A stretch of 64,000 nt of DNA, from positions 26,717,636-26,781,635 of the forward strand of contig CALNVZ010003426.1 in NCBI GenBank assembly GCA_940671915.1, read 5' to 3'. The notes beneath the pieces were generated by a model. It had not been told where the DNA came from. It saw only the letters and a program-made list of their open reading frames with translations, and searched no databases. Positions 1 through 10,330 of this stretch are shown piece after piece; positions within the stretch are counted from its first letter, which is position 1; each line of letters opens with the position of its first letter. The stretch comes from Paracentrotus lividus. Taxonomy: Eukaryota; Echinodermata; Echinoidea; Camarodonta; Echinidae. A program made the translations under genes and the position numbers.

Positions 1-436
1 GGAATGTTTAAAGACCATTCTATTTTAGAACAGCATTGAACAAGGTAATTTTTGTATCATGTGTTACCCTTCAGATAGAGAAGAAGAACAGCAATTTGCA
101 TTCTGATAATTCATTAATGACTAAATATGAAAGCATTCCCCTCCCTCCCTGCCTTTTTAGGGTTAAAACTCAAAGAAGTTTTAGTTCAACAAGTCGCCAA
201 ACATTAAACATCTTCTAATTAAAGAACATCAGATACAACAATGTTTTCATGACTTCAATAAATATATGAAGGATAAATTTGTTGAAAATATGTAATATTA
301 CTCAACATGAATAACTGTTTCTTTCAATACACAGCAATCTGGAAAAAAATATTTCCATGACCTGTCTGGGTCCTAAGACATCCTGAGTTTTTAAAACTAT
401 AAGTTGAATCAGGTTCACGGGATGCGGTAAAATCAT
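1..436. other. No gene identified
   Basis: AT-rich sequence to the left of the candidate minus-strand exon. The open frame seen on the minus strand runs on to 302, but its tail after about 437 has no recognisable protein character. A fair acceptor-like string (a T run followed by CCAG, minus strand, near 345) is present, so a further exon is possible. I see no repeat here. Confidence 0.3.
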
Positions 437-597
437 GAACCTACTGTTTGTATCTTGGTAGCGTTCTACTACTTGATTGATGCTCTCAGATTCATCCTGG
501 CCCTGGAGTATGATTTTCTCCCTCAAGGTCGATTGTTTTTTCGATGAACTTTGTCTAGGACTCTTTTTGCGATCATAAACAGCATAATATAAATCCT
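437..597 (-). CDS. Candidate internal coding exon of a host gene
   Basis: On the minus strand an open frame from about 597 to 437 reads as a Ser/Lys-rich stretch (SPRQSSSKKQSTLREK) followed by an acidic, helix-like stretch (ILQGQDESESINQVVERYQD). This looks like real protein rather than noise. It lies about 1.1 kb downstream of the first exon at 1725-1800 on the same strand, so both may belong to one gene. The acceptor is uncertain: an AG near 598 would give phase 0, whereas the upstream exon ends in phase 1. Either another exon lies between them or the boundary is wrong. The donor is also weak. No family was recognised. Confidence 0.3.
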
Positions 598-1724
598 TTT
601 AGACCAGCAAAAGTAAAAACAATCATACGTTCGTTGGTTAAAATTTATATGTTGAACCATAATAAACATTTTGTTTAACTTTAGTTTGAAAATTTAATTA
701 GAGGGTCTAGATCCAGATCATAATCATCATCATGTTTCTCCATCTCTTACACCCTTACACCCTTAATGTAGGCCTAACTTTAGGCCCTAACTGTTAGGCC
801 TAGACCCATTTCTTTGCATGTTTGAATTCACTGCCGATTCGAAAACATGGCAACCGCAAACAAGTATCCGCCCCCGCCGCCAGCAGCGCGGCCATAGGCC
901 TACCACACACACATATTGTCATTGCAATATTTTTAAATTGGATGTGAATTTATAAAGCATGAATAAATAATAGACTAGGTCTTAGGCCTACTATGCCATG
1001 GGTCCTAAATCATCGATTTTTAGACTGATAAAGCCATGGAAAAAGAGTGAACTAACTTTAGTTGCTTATCGCTCGAGTAGGCCTAGATCTAGATTCTAGT
1101 CTAACGTTAGATCTAACGTTAGATCTTAATGTCAATGACTGGTAGAATCTAGGGATCTAGACCCTAATTTCATTTTTGCATATTATAGAAGCGTAGAAAG
1201 TCCACGGTCAAATTTCTATTAGTTTGTGGAAGTGCATGTATCGCATACCGCGGCTGTAAATAGGCCTATAAAAGCGTAGACTAAATCTACTGCTAGCCCC
1301 CCGGGACGCTGCCAGTGCCACGTACTTTCCCAGTTGTCCGGACGGATTGTGTGTCCGGACAGACGATTTTGACCAGCCATTTGAAAATGTTTACAAGCAA
1401 TCTTTGTGTAGTTTTTGCAACAAAATGTTAGAAAATATTCTATAGATCAAATATTGATAAGGATAAGCATTATTCATCATATATTTTTGGCTTAATCCTG
1501 AGACAAACAAGCAGGCTTTATTTTTGTTAAGTGTCCGGACAACCAACCCCCCATCCTACTACATGTAAGTGGCAGTGTCCCTGTACGGGCTGTTGCAGTA
1601 AATCTACAGCCTACGAACCATCACCCGAGGTATAGGCTGTTCCCAACTTGAAAAAACACCCGTTTTGATGCCATATAATTAGTTATTCCAATAAGTAAGC
1701 ATTCTTAATACCAAATGCACTTAC
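598..1724 (-). other. Putative first intron of the minus-strand gene
   Basis: Sequence between the first coding exon and the candidate next exon. It holds several copies of the palindrome GTCCGGAC (near 1337, 1353 and 1532), TAGGCCTA-type words and a GC-rich island near 847-897. That island is open for 16 codons on the plus strand and also starts with ATG on the minus strand. No transposon was recognised. Confidence 0.3.
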
Positions 1725-1800
1725 CCTCTAATTTTCTTGTTGTTTCTTCTGCCTTTGGGCCAAGTATTTTATCCAAAAATGCATCCAGTCGACTGGCCAT
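1725..1800 (-). CDS. First coding exon of an unidentified host gene
   Basis: On the minus strand an ATG in a good context (AAAATGGCC) at 1800 opens 25 codons beginning MASRLDAFLDKILGPK and ending TTRKLE plus one base. A strong donor follows (AGAGG/GTAAGTG, intron starting at 1724). The exon is phase 1. The peptide is charged and helix-prone, with no signal peptide or known motif. About 65 and 90 bases upstream lie a CACGTG E-box and a CCAAT box, as expected of a metazoan promoter. The gene continues to the left and leaves the window. No family was recognised. The start, donor and promoter agree with each other; the function is unknown. Confidence 0.6.
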
Positions 1801-1862
1801 TTTCAAACGTTGCACGCTAGCTTCGCGACGTCGAGAAAAGAGATCAAAATTCCGCTTGCAAG

Positions 1863-1892
1863 TCACGTGACAAAATATCATCGTCTTATTGG
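1863..1892 (-). promoter_or_regulatory. Proximal promoter elements: E-box and CCAAT box
   Basis: TCACGTGA (1863-1870) is a perfect E-box of the USF/MiT-TFE type. ATTGG at 1888-1892 is a CCAAT box on the minus strand. They lie about 65 and 90 bases upstream of the ATG at 1800, a normal spacing for a TATA-less promoter. Factor binding is inferred from motifs only. Confidence 0.45.
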
Positions 1893-2114
1893 CCACTTTT
1901 CCGTTTATCTTCGTAACTTTTTTAATCTTTCGGGACTTAAATCAATGTATTGGAAAATCGGATGAAGGACTACTTTTAGCAATCTTTCAACGCTTAAATT
2001 TAATCTTTTAGATTTAATTTTTTATTTTAATTCCGACTGAGACTTAAATTTTAAGTCCCTGAAATTTAGAGTGTATGACTGGTCCCTGGCGTCACAAATA
2101 GATAGTGTTATGTA

Positions 2115-2480
2115 AATTTATCTGCTCGCGCTTCACGCTCGCAATTCATTTTGTTAAAATGGAGGTGATCGTTACCAAGTAAAAGAAATTAAACAACTAA
2201 GACATTTTAGGGGAAATGTAGGTAAAAGATTCGGCCTTGGCACCATTGCAAGACCAAATTTTCAGCTCGCGCTTCGCTCTCGCAAATTTCTTTCAGAAAG
2301 ACTCATTCCTGACGTCAAAATGTGTCTTGGATAAAATAACTTCAAGTTATTAGAAGCCAAAGTTTTCGATTCGCGCTTCGCGCTCGCAAATCTCGCAAAA
2401 ATCAATTTACCGATTCCTTACTTCCAAATAACTAATGTAATATTAAACTTTCTGCTCACGCTTTGCGCTCTCGTAAATGG
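2115..2480. repeat. Degenerate repeat with GCGCTTCGCGCTCGC cores
   Basis: A core close to CGCGCTTCGCGCTCGCAA recurs four times (near 2126, 2263, 2371 and 2450), 80-140 bases apart, with variable AT-rich spacers. The core is partly self-complementary. Two reverse-oriented relatives (GAGCGCGAAGTGCGAGC) occur near 17180 and 17355. It is probably the remains of a dispersed repeat, and the family is not identified. Confidence 0.45.
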
Positions 2481-3720
2481 TTTGCTCATTCAGTAAAGGC
2501 TCAATTTTTTCCATATTTTAACACCCACCCTGTGTGACTCCCCCCTCATCCCCCCTCCTCCCTCCCCGAGTAAAAAACCCCGAATATTTGGGCCGGATAT
2601 GTTTGTGAATTATTTTAGAACTTGGCCCCTCCTTTTACTTTTAGTAATTAATTAATTTTCCTTATGCATAGAAGATGTATATTACCTATTAAAATCATGC
2701 CTCGGAACATTTCACTTCTTAATCAAAATAAATATGTAATTATCTCGCTAGTTCTTAATGTTGATAATGGTGCATTAAAGGATATACATTGCAAATAATT
2801 CGATGGGCTCCCATAAAATCCGTTCGTTAGGTATAAATGTGTTACCCTATAAATTCCTAAGTATTTTGATCATTCACAGGCCCAAGGGGAAGGGCACATT
2901 GTGCTCCCCCCCCCCCCTCCATAATTATCGATTTATTTGAGTGAACACTTTGAATTGAGATTAGAGCAACTAAAGTTATACAACTTGGTATAACAGGAAT
3001 TTCTCAAAGTTATCGTATAGGGGCGCTATTTGCAGTTACATAAATAAATAAATGGAAAATGCACACAATCTTAATTAAATCCTTTTGACTCTCCAAAATC
3101 ACAGTTTTATGATGGAGACTGATACAAATATGTTTTTGATGATTCATTCATTATTCATTCCTCTATTTGAAATGTGTAAGGTTACCAAAATAGGGGCGTT
3201 TTATGCTCTTAAATACGAAATTTCATTTTCACCACATGAGTGCGCTTTGGGTAATCATCCAAAATAATTCAATTTTAACTGTTTTTATGTACAAATTGTT
3301 ACTGTTTAGCAATGCAAAGTGATTGTAAAATAAGTAAAGATAATATTCTGCGAATTTCAAAGGCTTTATTTGTTTCGAAAATCTGAAATGTGAAAAAATA
3401 TTAATTAGCCTAGATATTTTTATTTTTATTTTTCTATATATATATTTTACTATTGCTTTCGCATCATTTTTGCATAGTATGAAAAGTAACAAAATCAAAA
3501 GGAGAAAAGTGGTATTTAGTTTTGAATTTTATTGCAATTCAATTGTAATTAAGAAACCCTATTAAAACAACTTTAATATTGTTAATAACTATGAATACAA
3601 AAATAAAATGAGTCACAAAGTTTGGTGGAAAATAATCCAAGCGTATACAAATAGCGTATTACAAAAAAAAATAATGATAATAAAAAGAACAAGGTAAAAA
3701 ACAAACACATTTATTGTGAT
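2481..3720. other. No feature recognised
   Basis: AT-rich sequence with poly-C tracts (2515-2560, 2908-2920). The short open frames on both strands are hydrophobic or low complexity and are best read as chance. Confidence 0.4.
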
Positions 3721-3780
3721 TATGATATTAGCGGTTGAAGTATATTACATTTTTTAATATAAGAGTCAGGAATATGTTTA

Positions 3781-4034
3781 TTTGCATCGGCAAGGTTATG
3801 TCTTGAAAATTATCGTCAGCTTTGATACGGTGAGCTCAACTGATTGGATTAGTTTGAATATACCACCACAATCACGATGACACAAGTGTTCGATTGCGCG
3901 TACAGGGTTGCGCACCACAGAGGCTGCACGTTTGATACAAGATCTTTTAAACACCAAGTATTCATTTGATGCCAGAAACCAGGTGAGGGGTTTTCCTCTG
4001 ACATATCTGTTCTACCAGGTCCAGCTTGTCACTA
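3781..4034 (+). other. Exon-like repeat, copy A (subfamily I)
   Basis: First of eight same-strand copies. The wider homology starts near TTTGCATCGG and runs past the donor. A 77-base core (3906-3982) lies between an acceptor-like GTACAG and a donor-like CAG/GTGAGG (GT at 3983). The core is open in one plus frame, reading RTTEAARL ... NTKYSFDARNQ. Copy B shares the flanks on both sides, including the TATCTGTT...CCAGCTT stretch after the donor. It may be a duplicated coding exon or a non-coding dispersed repeat. The peptide matches no family I know. Confidence 0.5.
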
Positions 4035-4705
4035 GGTACTTGTTTGTAGTGGTTAGTAATCATACAATATTTAAAACGAAGAAAGAGGGGAGGTTACACT
4101 AGCGAATGTAAGATTTTATGGAAAGGGAAGGCAAAATTAGAAATTAGATTTTGGAATGCCCATATTTTTTCCCGCGTCACACCTGGCGAGCAAACAGGTA
4201 CACCGATTAATGTTCGCGTCACTGGCCGGTGGAGGGTGCGGGGAGGTAGGTGAATTTTTTTTTTCGACCTTCGGCCATTAAAAATGTTTTCACATACCAT
4301 AATATTGGCCATAGGGGTTACACACACACACACTTTCCCCCTTTGTTTTTTTTTTTTTTTTTTTTACTGCATCCGCGCTTGCCCTACAATTTAAATTATG
4401 CCCTTGTATAACCACAATTATGTCTAATAAAAGTTGAGAACAAAAAATGGTCTCATTATCGTCACAAACGGACATATGACTGCCAATTGTTTCGACACAA
4501 ATTACTTAGATTTTACCTTATGCACATTTTTCTTCATTTGTGAGGTTAAAAATTTTATGATCCAGCTTGAATGAATGATTACGTCCAATTACCACCTCCT
4601 TGTTTCAGTAAAATCAAAGTTGTCATCATGAATATTGCAGTTTTTCTCAAAGAAAAGACACTCTTTTTTGTCTTACTTAGATACTCACACCCACACACAC
4701 ACACA

Positions 4706-4745
<40 letters not shown>

Positions 4746-4866
4746 AACTGACACACACGCTCTATTTAAACATCGTTTTGCCTCCCTGGCTTGCGATAGA
4801 TGACACTGATAATTAAAATTTCATTTTCATAGATTAACGCTTCCAACCTATGCGATTCAGTATAAA
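4035..4866. repeat. Microsatellite-rich spacer
   Basis: Contains a CA run at 4320-4332, poly-T at 4346-4366 and a longer (CA)n tract at 4688-4741. Open frames here merely read through these repeats. Nothing else was recognised. Confidence 0.6.
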
Positions 4867-5680
4867 TAGAAGAGACCGGGGACAATTGTAACACGGGGTA
4901 ATTATTATGACAGAGGTTCCCATACCAAGCAGAATCACTCTACAAACTTAACCTGTGTACAGAACATGCGCATTTCGTTACTCCACATGTTGTTTGAGTG
5001 TAAGCAGATTTAACGGTAAGTGGAACTTTCTACAGCAAAAAAAAAATAAATAAATAAAAATTAAAAAAAAAAATCGCTTTTTGAGCAGGAAATAATATCT
5101 CACACTACCAAATGTTTTCCTTCTGGCTGTAATTTTTATTTATTAAGAAATTACGTTCCTATGGGCTTGTATTTTGCTAAAGTTCCAACGATGAATATAT
5201 GGTCGCCCTCCTCGGGGGCAATGGTAACAACGAGTTACAAAGTGCCTTTGCCCCATACCTAGCCCCTGCGACGCTGTTACAGCCCGTACACTGCCGCAGT
5301 AACCCCCATACCATGCATATAGCAAGTGGAAAATATAATGTTAATGAGTCAAGCTTTGTCATATTTTATTATGATTAGTTTATGTGGCTAATGTTGTTAA
5401 AATCTTGGATGTGTCAATTGCATAGCTTTGATAAAGAAAATCAAAATTTCATGTGTTACAATCGCCCCATGGGTGTGTTACAATTGCCCCGTGTTCTGGG
5501 GAAATTGTAACACTCGACCTCTTTTTTTGAAATGATAATGGCTTCAAAATTGTTTTACTTAACCAATACCTATTCATATGTCGAGCTAAGTATTGTATAT
5601 TTCGTTTTATTTAGTTTTAAGCAAGTATGTAAGTCAAATTTAAAGAAAAAAAGTGTTATTGTCCCCGGTCTCCTCCCCTA
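4867..5680. mobile_element. TA-flanked TIR element, family T1, copy 1 (divergent)
   Basis: An inverted-repeat element begins TA-GAAGAGACCGGGGACA and ends TGTCCCCGGTCTCCTCCCC-TA. The ends match the termini of three other copies (15477, 24569 and 60772), whose core is GGGGAGACCGGGG. The interior repeats words such as GTAACACGGGG and TTACAATTGCCCCGTG. No transposase frame is visible, so it is non-autonomous. The TA at both ends suggests a Tc1/mariner-type target duplication. This copy is the most divergent of the four. Confidence 0.55.
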
Positions 5681-5719
5681 CCTTAAATGCCTTTCGGAAT
5701 GACTATTATAGTGTTCATG

Positions 5720-6440
5720 ATAAGTTACGCTTTATTGTCATTTTGACTCCAAGTTTCCTTTCTGCATGTAGTTAGTATTATAGTCAATTTCTGTACTGTC
5801 AATATTGAGACATAAACTAGTTTCACTTCATCAAACAGAATCATGAGACATGTTTCTGTAAAGTGGTAACAAGAACTTTTATTTTGGTAAGATACGTTAA
5901 GAAAACAGGACATGGGGGAAAACATTTTTCCCCTTAAATTTCCCCAAACAGTTTATTCCAGTTCAACTGGACAAACTGTCATTTTGGGTCTGTCCTTTTG
6001 ATTCTAAGTTTGTTTTCTGCATGGATATACTTTGGTATTATATTACATTTTTTTTTTTACTGTCAACACGGGAGACGAATCCTTGTTTCCCATCATCAAA
6101 AAGAATCATGAGACATTTTTCTGTAAAGTGGTAAGGTACCTTACCAAAAGTTTAAACCGCGGCCCCTTGCTTGGACGCCGCACAGCAGCGCTTTATACCG
6201 TATATACTAATCCCCTCCAATTAAGTCAATGGAAGAATAATAGGGGAACGGTATATCCTGCCTATAAGCCCGCTGTGCGGCGTTCACGCAGGGGGCCTTA
6301 ACGGCTTTAACTCTTGGTAATGTACCTAACAAGAACTCTGATTTTTATAAGATACGTAAAAAAAAAAAAAAAAAAAGGACATGGTTTGAGGCGAACATGT
6401 TTTTCCCCTTCAATTTCCAGTTTGCCCAGTTCAACTCTAA
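5720..6440. repeat. Tandem duplication of about 240 bp, second unit interrupted by a MITE
   Basis: Unit 1 (about 5735-5965) and unit 2 (about 5990-6440) share the same ordered words: AAGTTT..CTTTCTGCATG, ACTGTCAA, AATCATGAGACA, TGTAAAGTGGTAA, CAAGAACT, AAGATACG, AGGACATGG and TTTTTCCCCTT. Unit 2 is longer because of the palindromic insertion at 6135-6326. Unit 1 keeps the uninterrupted site. Confidence 0.6.
6135..6326. mobile_element. Palindromic MITE (family P1) with TAA target duplication
   Basis: A 192-bp near-palindrome begins GGTACCTTACCAAAAG and ends with its imperfect complement. The arms contain GCCGC.CAGC and GGCGTTCACGCAG. It is flanked by TAA on both sides (6132-6134 and 6327-6329). 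The duplicated partner at 5861-5872 reads straight through GTGGTAACAAG, which is the empty site. A three-base TAA duplication points to the PIF/Harbinger superfamily. A second copy lies at 59322-59491. Confidence 0.7.
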
Positions 6441-6692
6441 AAGTCATTTCTCCCCTTTGTAATTTATTTTGGTCTCTGAAATATGGAATTTTTCCGTCTT
6501 ATGAATACGGACTATTATGATAATACTTGGGCAATGTATATATTGCTTATAATATAACAAGTCCCCAAGAAGTGCCTTTGTTTGGTATTTTTCATATTTT
6601 TGTTGTTGTTAAATTACATCTAAAATTTTAATCTTGGGTAATTTATTTTCATTAGAATACTCGATATCACTCTTTAAAAAAAGTATTCACGA

Positions 6693-6720
<28 letters not shown>
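6441..6720. other. AT-rich spacer with long poly-T
   Basis: No gene or element recognised. The segment ends in a poly-T tract at about 6694-6720, just before exon-like copy B. Confidence 0.5.
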
Positions 6721-6723
<3 letters not shown>

Positions 6724-7030
6724 CGGTTGGAGTATAGAACATGTATATTATAATTATATTTATTTGCATCGGCTAGGTTATCTTTCGAACATTATCGTCA
6801 GCTTGAAAACGGAATCTCAACTGATTGGATTGGTTTGTATAGGGCAACGAAATCAGTATGACAAAAGTGTTTAATTGCGCTTACAGGATTGCGCACCACA
6901 GAGGCTGCTCGCTTAGTACAGAGTCATATAAATACCAAGTATTCGTTGGATGCCACAAACCAGGTGAGATTTTTTTCTCTGTCATGTCTGTTGTACGAAG
7001 TCTAGCTTATCACTCATGACATTCCTAAAC
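6721..7030 (+). other. Exon-like repeat, copy B (subfamily I)
   Basis: Homologous to copy A from GCGGTTG through TTTGCATCGG and on past the donor. The 77-base core (6887-6963) lies between TTACAG and CAG/GTGAGA (GT at 6964). It is open in the same plus frame as copy A: RTTEAARL is identical despite silent base differences, and the end reads SLDATNQ. This is the cleanest copy with both splice-like ends. Coding status is unproven. Confidence 0.5.
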
Positions 7031-7044
7031 GGATAGCGAGATGT

Positions 7045-7614
7045 TTGTATTAATAAATAATAATAATAATAATACTTCCTTCTTATGTAGCGCATTTCAT
7101 TACCGAAGATAATATCAATGCGCTTTACATAAAGTACTACAGTCATATTAACAATAGATAAGTTTAGAAATTCAATTTAAAATAATAACGATAAAGTATT
7201 ACAGGTAATATACATTACATATGTTACATAATATGGCACACCTGAATTATAACATAAATTAATAGCGCTCAAAAGCAGAAAAAGAGAAGCCAAGGGAAAC
7301 CTCTTCCTGGTGCTGAACATGAATGTCTAACATAGCAGTCTGTTACAAGACATAACTTATATAGACCAACATATAGGATATCAAAAAGCGGTATCAAACA
7401 AATAAGTCTTCAGTTCCTTTTGGAAGACATCAAAATTTGTCAAAATTACAAAAGAAAGCGAGAAAGGAGCAGAGGGTACACATGATACAGGATTTGATAT
7501 TATGCCCTCGTTTGAAAAAAGAAAATGATTCATGCTCATATACAATAATGGTTCAGAAAAAAAGGCTTTAATAACGTCTAAAAGGGACATATGATCGTTA
7601 ATTATAAGATCTTG
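7045..7614 (-). pseudogene. LINE 3' end (L2/CR1-like), 5' truncated
   Basis: On the minus strand an open frame ends NFDVFQKELKTYLFDTAF (stop near 7381), close to the ...FKKxLKTHLF ending typical of L2/CR1-like reverse transcriptase ORFs. About 300 bp of 3' UTR follow. Then comes a hairpin with stems TATGTAAAGCGCATT / AATGCGCTACATA (about 7085-7135), and the element ends in a (TTA)n tail near 7055-7072. A terminal stem-loop plus short tandem tail is the usual 3' architecture of that group. Its coding part is cut by the TIR element starting at 7615. Confidence 0.55.
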
Positions 7615-8422
7615 ATATGAAGAGTTTGGTTCCAAAAGGCGCTAAATCCACTTTTAGTGTTTTGGAGTAAATCAAGGTTTTTTAATTTACCATTTTATCG
7701 TATCCATTGTAAGTTTATTTTGATATATATGATAAAGCTATCGTATTCGAATAATAAAATCACGTTTTTAAAAATATAGCTATCAATTTCAATTTTTAAG
7801 AAATTTTTATGATTTCAATTTCCATGGATTTAGCTCCTTTTGGAACAAAACCTCCGTTAGATGCCAGTTTTTGTACATTTAAAGCCTATAAATAAATGAA
7901 ATTCAACACGAAACACATGAATATTGCTAACAGAGAAACGATGCAGCTTTTCTGATGTTTAAAATTTGAAAATTACAAAAAAAATATTTTTTTAGAATAT
8001 CCTATCTTTTCTCAAGACCGGGATTTTCGACGTTTTGTTCCAAAAGGAGCTAAATCCAAAAATATTCATAAAATTATGAAAACTATTCTAATGATCTAAA
8101 AAATTTACACGGATGATGAATACTGGTAGCCACAACATGTGCTGAAAGATCTAATTGTATATTGTTAGGAAAAGTGGTTAAATAAACAAATCCTAAATGA
8201 CAATTATGGATTTAGCGCCTTTTGGAACAAAACCGTTTTGGATTTAGCTCCTTTTGGAACAAAACTCATATTTGTAACAATTTTTTTTCAAACTTCCTAA
8301 AATTTTTTCTTTATTCAGTATGCTGCATTTGATCCCCATGCTTAAGATGCACTTAATTAACGTATAAAATCCATTTTGGTCAAAAGTGGATTTAGCGCCT
8401 TTTGGAATCAAGCTCTTCATAT
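7615..8422. mobile_element. TIR element with repeated GGATTTAGC-CCTTTTGGAAC motif
   Basis: The left end ATATGAAGAGTTTGGTTCC and the right end GAATCAAGCTCTTCATAT are inverted copies, and the inversion continues through AAAAGGCGCTAAATCCACTTT. The motif GGATTTAGCKCCTTTTGGAA recurs inside in both orientations (near 7633 and 8040 minus; 7830, 8209, 8237 and 8388 plus). There is no coding capacity, so it looks non-autonomous. The target duplication was not resolved. A loose relative of the motif sits near 63604. Confidence 0.6.
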
Positions 8423-8644
8423 GATAAAATTATTTTCCTTGAACCCCATGCACAGTTTTTTTGTTTGTTTTTTAATTCCCGGCAAAAAAACAACAAAAAA
8501 AAACAGAGTCTATCGCAGTTTCTAAAACTCTGAAAACGCTGTGAAATGGGCAAAATCCGCATAGTTGTCACATTAATCGGACACAGTGATAACAGAGTCG
8601 GCTGGGTGGATTTTGCACATTTTCAAAGTGTTCACTCACTCAAT

Positions 8645-8932
8645 CCTTGACTCCTTCAGGGAGTATTGGGGGGGGGGGATTTAGAGGCCGAAGAAGCACA
8701 TATTTTTTTCCTCCATGCTTTCCTGTCAGTTGTAGTCGACAGCAGTTCTCGCATTGTCATATCTGTCCATGTCTTTACATTTTCCGTCCAGCTTGTCCTT
8801 TGACGTCATCTTCCGCGTCCACAATCAACTGTGCCTTGTAGAATGGTTTTTGACAGGCTGTTGTGTCTGGTGAGGTGACCAAACCATGCTAGCTTACGTC
8901 GCTTGACGGTTGTGAGTAGAAGTTGCTGGGGG
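8645..8932 (-). pseudogene. LINE reverse transcriptase C-terminal fragment
   Basis: On the minus strand the frame reads TTVKRRKLAWFGHLTRH, then SLSKTILQGTV, then GQAGRKCKDMDRY. This is the familiar C-terminal end of a jockey/CR1-like LINE polymerase (VKRRKL.WFGHVTRH.SL.KTILQGT). Frame changes occur near 8820. It is fused in frame at about 8932 to the gag-like relic upstream, so the longest open frame of the area (8806-9495) is a chimera of two elements. Confidence 0.65.
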
Positions 8933-8934
8933 CC

Positions 8935-9625
8935 CACTGCTGTCATTAGCCATAACTCACTATCTATTAGGGCCCAAGATCTTGTTTGCTCCCTTTCCTG
9001 ACGCAAACGGAATTGGATATCATATTCGCGCCATCCGTAACCCTCAAAGCGCGCAGCCATTCGGATAATGTCCATATACTTGAACATTTCCCCAGCTCGT
9101 GATTGATGCTTTTCCGCGAAAACCGACCCATACACTAGAAAAGCGCTTGTCCATTGTTCAACAGAAGTAATCTGTGGTATTTTACGCTGCGGCTGCAGCT
9201 GCATGGTGCCACCTGAAACAGTAAGTACCATTGATTGTTCTAATTGTGGAGTTGAGGAGTTTTTTAGCAACAGTCGTAATTCAAGAAACTCGGACTTCCA
9301 AATTTTATCCCTCACCGACAATGGGAGCGCGGATCCTAGAGCCTCCCTAGGTAGCGCAAACACCATAGGCGTAGGCCAATCGTTTTGCATTCTCTCACCA
9401 CCCACAGCACCCTCACAAATATCGACAGTAGGCCAAGGAACTTGTTCAACAGACTCACCTGCCGAACCACTAGGTAACCGGTCCCGCCGCCCCACTAGGA
9501 GCGACCACTACTTCGTCCTGCTGCGACACCGTCCTTCCTCTTGCTCTAGTAACAGGCCTCTCCACCGTCGCATGGGCCATCGGCTGAGCTGCTACCGACT
9601 TCCTCTTTGCCTTCGCCTTCGGCAT
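8935..9625 (-). pseudogene. DIRS/Ngaro-type gag-like ORF relic
   Basis: On the minus strand an ATG at 9625 opens MPKAKAKRKSVAAQP and an Arg/Ala-rich region, then the frame breaks by one base near 9480. The second part reads LPLSVRDKIWKSEFLEL, then TSVEQWTSAFLVYGSVF, FKYMDIIRMAARF and WREYDIQFRLRQ. The order W..AF..Y / Y...IR..A / W..YD..FR matches the ORF1 (gag-like) protein of DIRS/Ngaro tyrosine-recombinase retrotransposons in marine invertebrates. The rest of the element is missing. The plus-strand frame at 9203-9655 is its shadow. Confidence 0.6.
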
Positions 9626-9659
9626 TTCTTCAACGGATCACAATTTTCAACGTAGGCCT

Positions 9660-10060
9660 ACAACAAAACTACAATCCAATAAAATAGGCGTGAATATTAC
9701 TATAAAATAATGCACACAACTTCACGTCATGAAACCACAACAACAAGTGATAGTATTTTAGCACTGTCTTATTATTATACCTCTAAAATTCAGCTTTCCC
9801 ACGCGTATAGTGTGCTGTAGTCTCGCGGAATGCGCTATTTTAAACTGCGCGGCACTTCAAACAGCGGCTGTTTTATACAGCGCGCAACTTATACTGATCG
9901 CGGCACCTTTCTTGTGCGGTCTCTTCTCATCCACCCGACCGAACTATTTGATGGCGGCCGCTTAAAGATTTGCAGCTCCACACGACCTGCACGCACCAAA
10001 ACAATAAGCAAATTGTGACTGTTAATCATTTGAGCGATTATACACCGCTAAAATTTATTA
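9660..10060. other. No gene recognised
   Basis: Mixed sequence with a GC-richer stretch (9790-9960) containing several CGCG and GCGC words. It could be a small CpG-containing regulatory region, but I see no exon or core promoter. Confidence 0.25.
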
Positions 10061-10330
10061 TTCTTTATTATACGGCGAAATAATTCGTTTCCATTGCAGC
10101 GTATAATCGCGTTAAACGCACAAGCTGTGTAAAACTTCCACCCAAACGCGAAGCAAATTAAAGCAACTTAATTTGTTTCTGTTTCTTCGAAAATTACTGT
10201 AGAATTGAACGAGGGCTTGCATTGTAACCCTTTGATTAGTTAAAGCATCCATTGTGAGAAAATAATTTGCAATTGGAAATAAATCAATTAATTCTTAATG
10301 GAAAACTGTTTACAATGTCCCATTTTTTTA
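10060..10330 (+). repeat. Array block X, copy 1
   Basis: Begins with GGCGAAATAATTCG and contains CGCGTTAAACGCACAAGCTG, TTCTTCGAAAATTACTGTAG and GAGGGCTTGCATTG. The same ordered words recur at 20138-20264 plus 21657-21790 (split by a foldback), and in shorter form at 29950-30010. In the two later cases the block follows an exon-like copy by about 0.75 kb. Here it would follow copy B once the inserted elements (7045-9625) are discounted. It is part of the duplicated unit; function unknown. Confidence 0.5.

Noticed and set aside
847-897. Plus-strand mini-ORF of 16 codons (MATANKYPPPPPAARP) in a GC-rich island
   Set aside because: Too short, no donor or downstream exon seen; the same bases also start with ATG on the other strand. 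Could be part of a CpG island only.
9203-9655. 150-codon plus-strand frame
   Set aside because: Antisense shadow of the gag-like relic on the minus strand, which carries the recognisable motifs.
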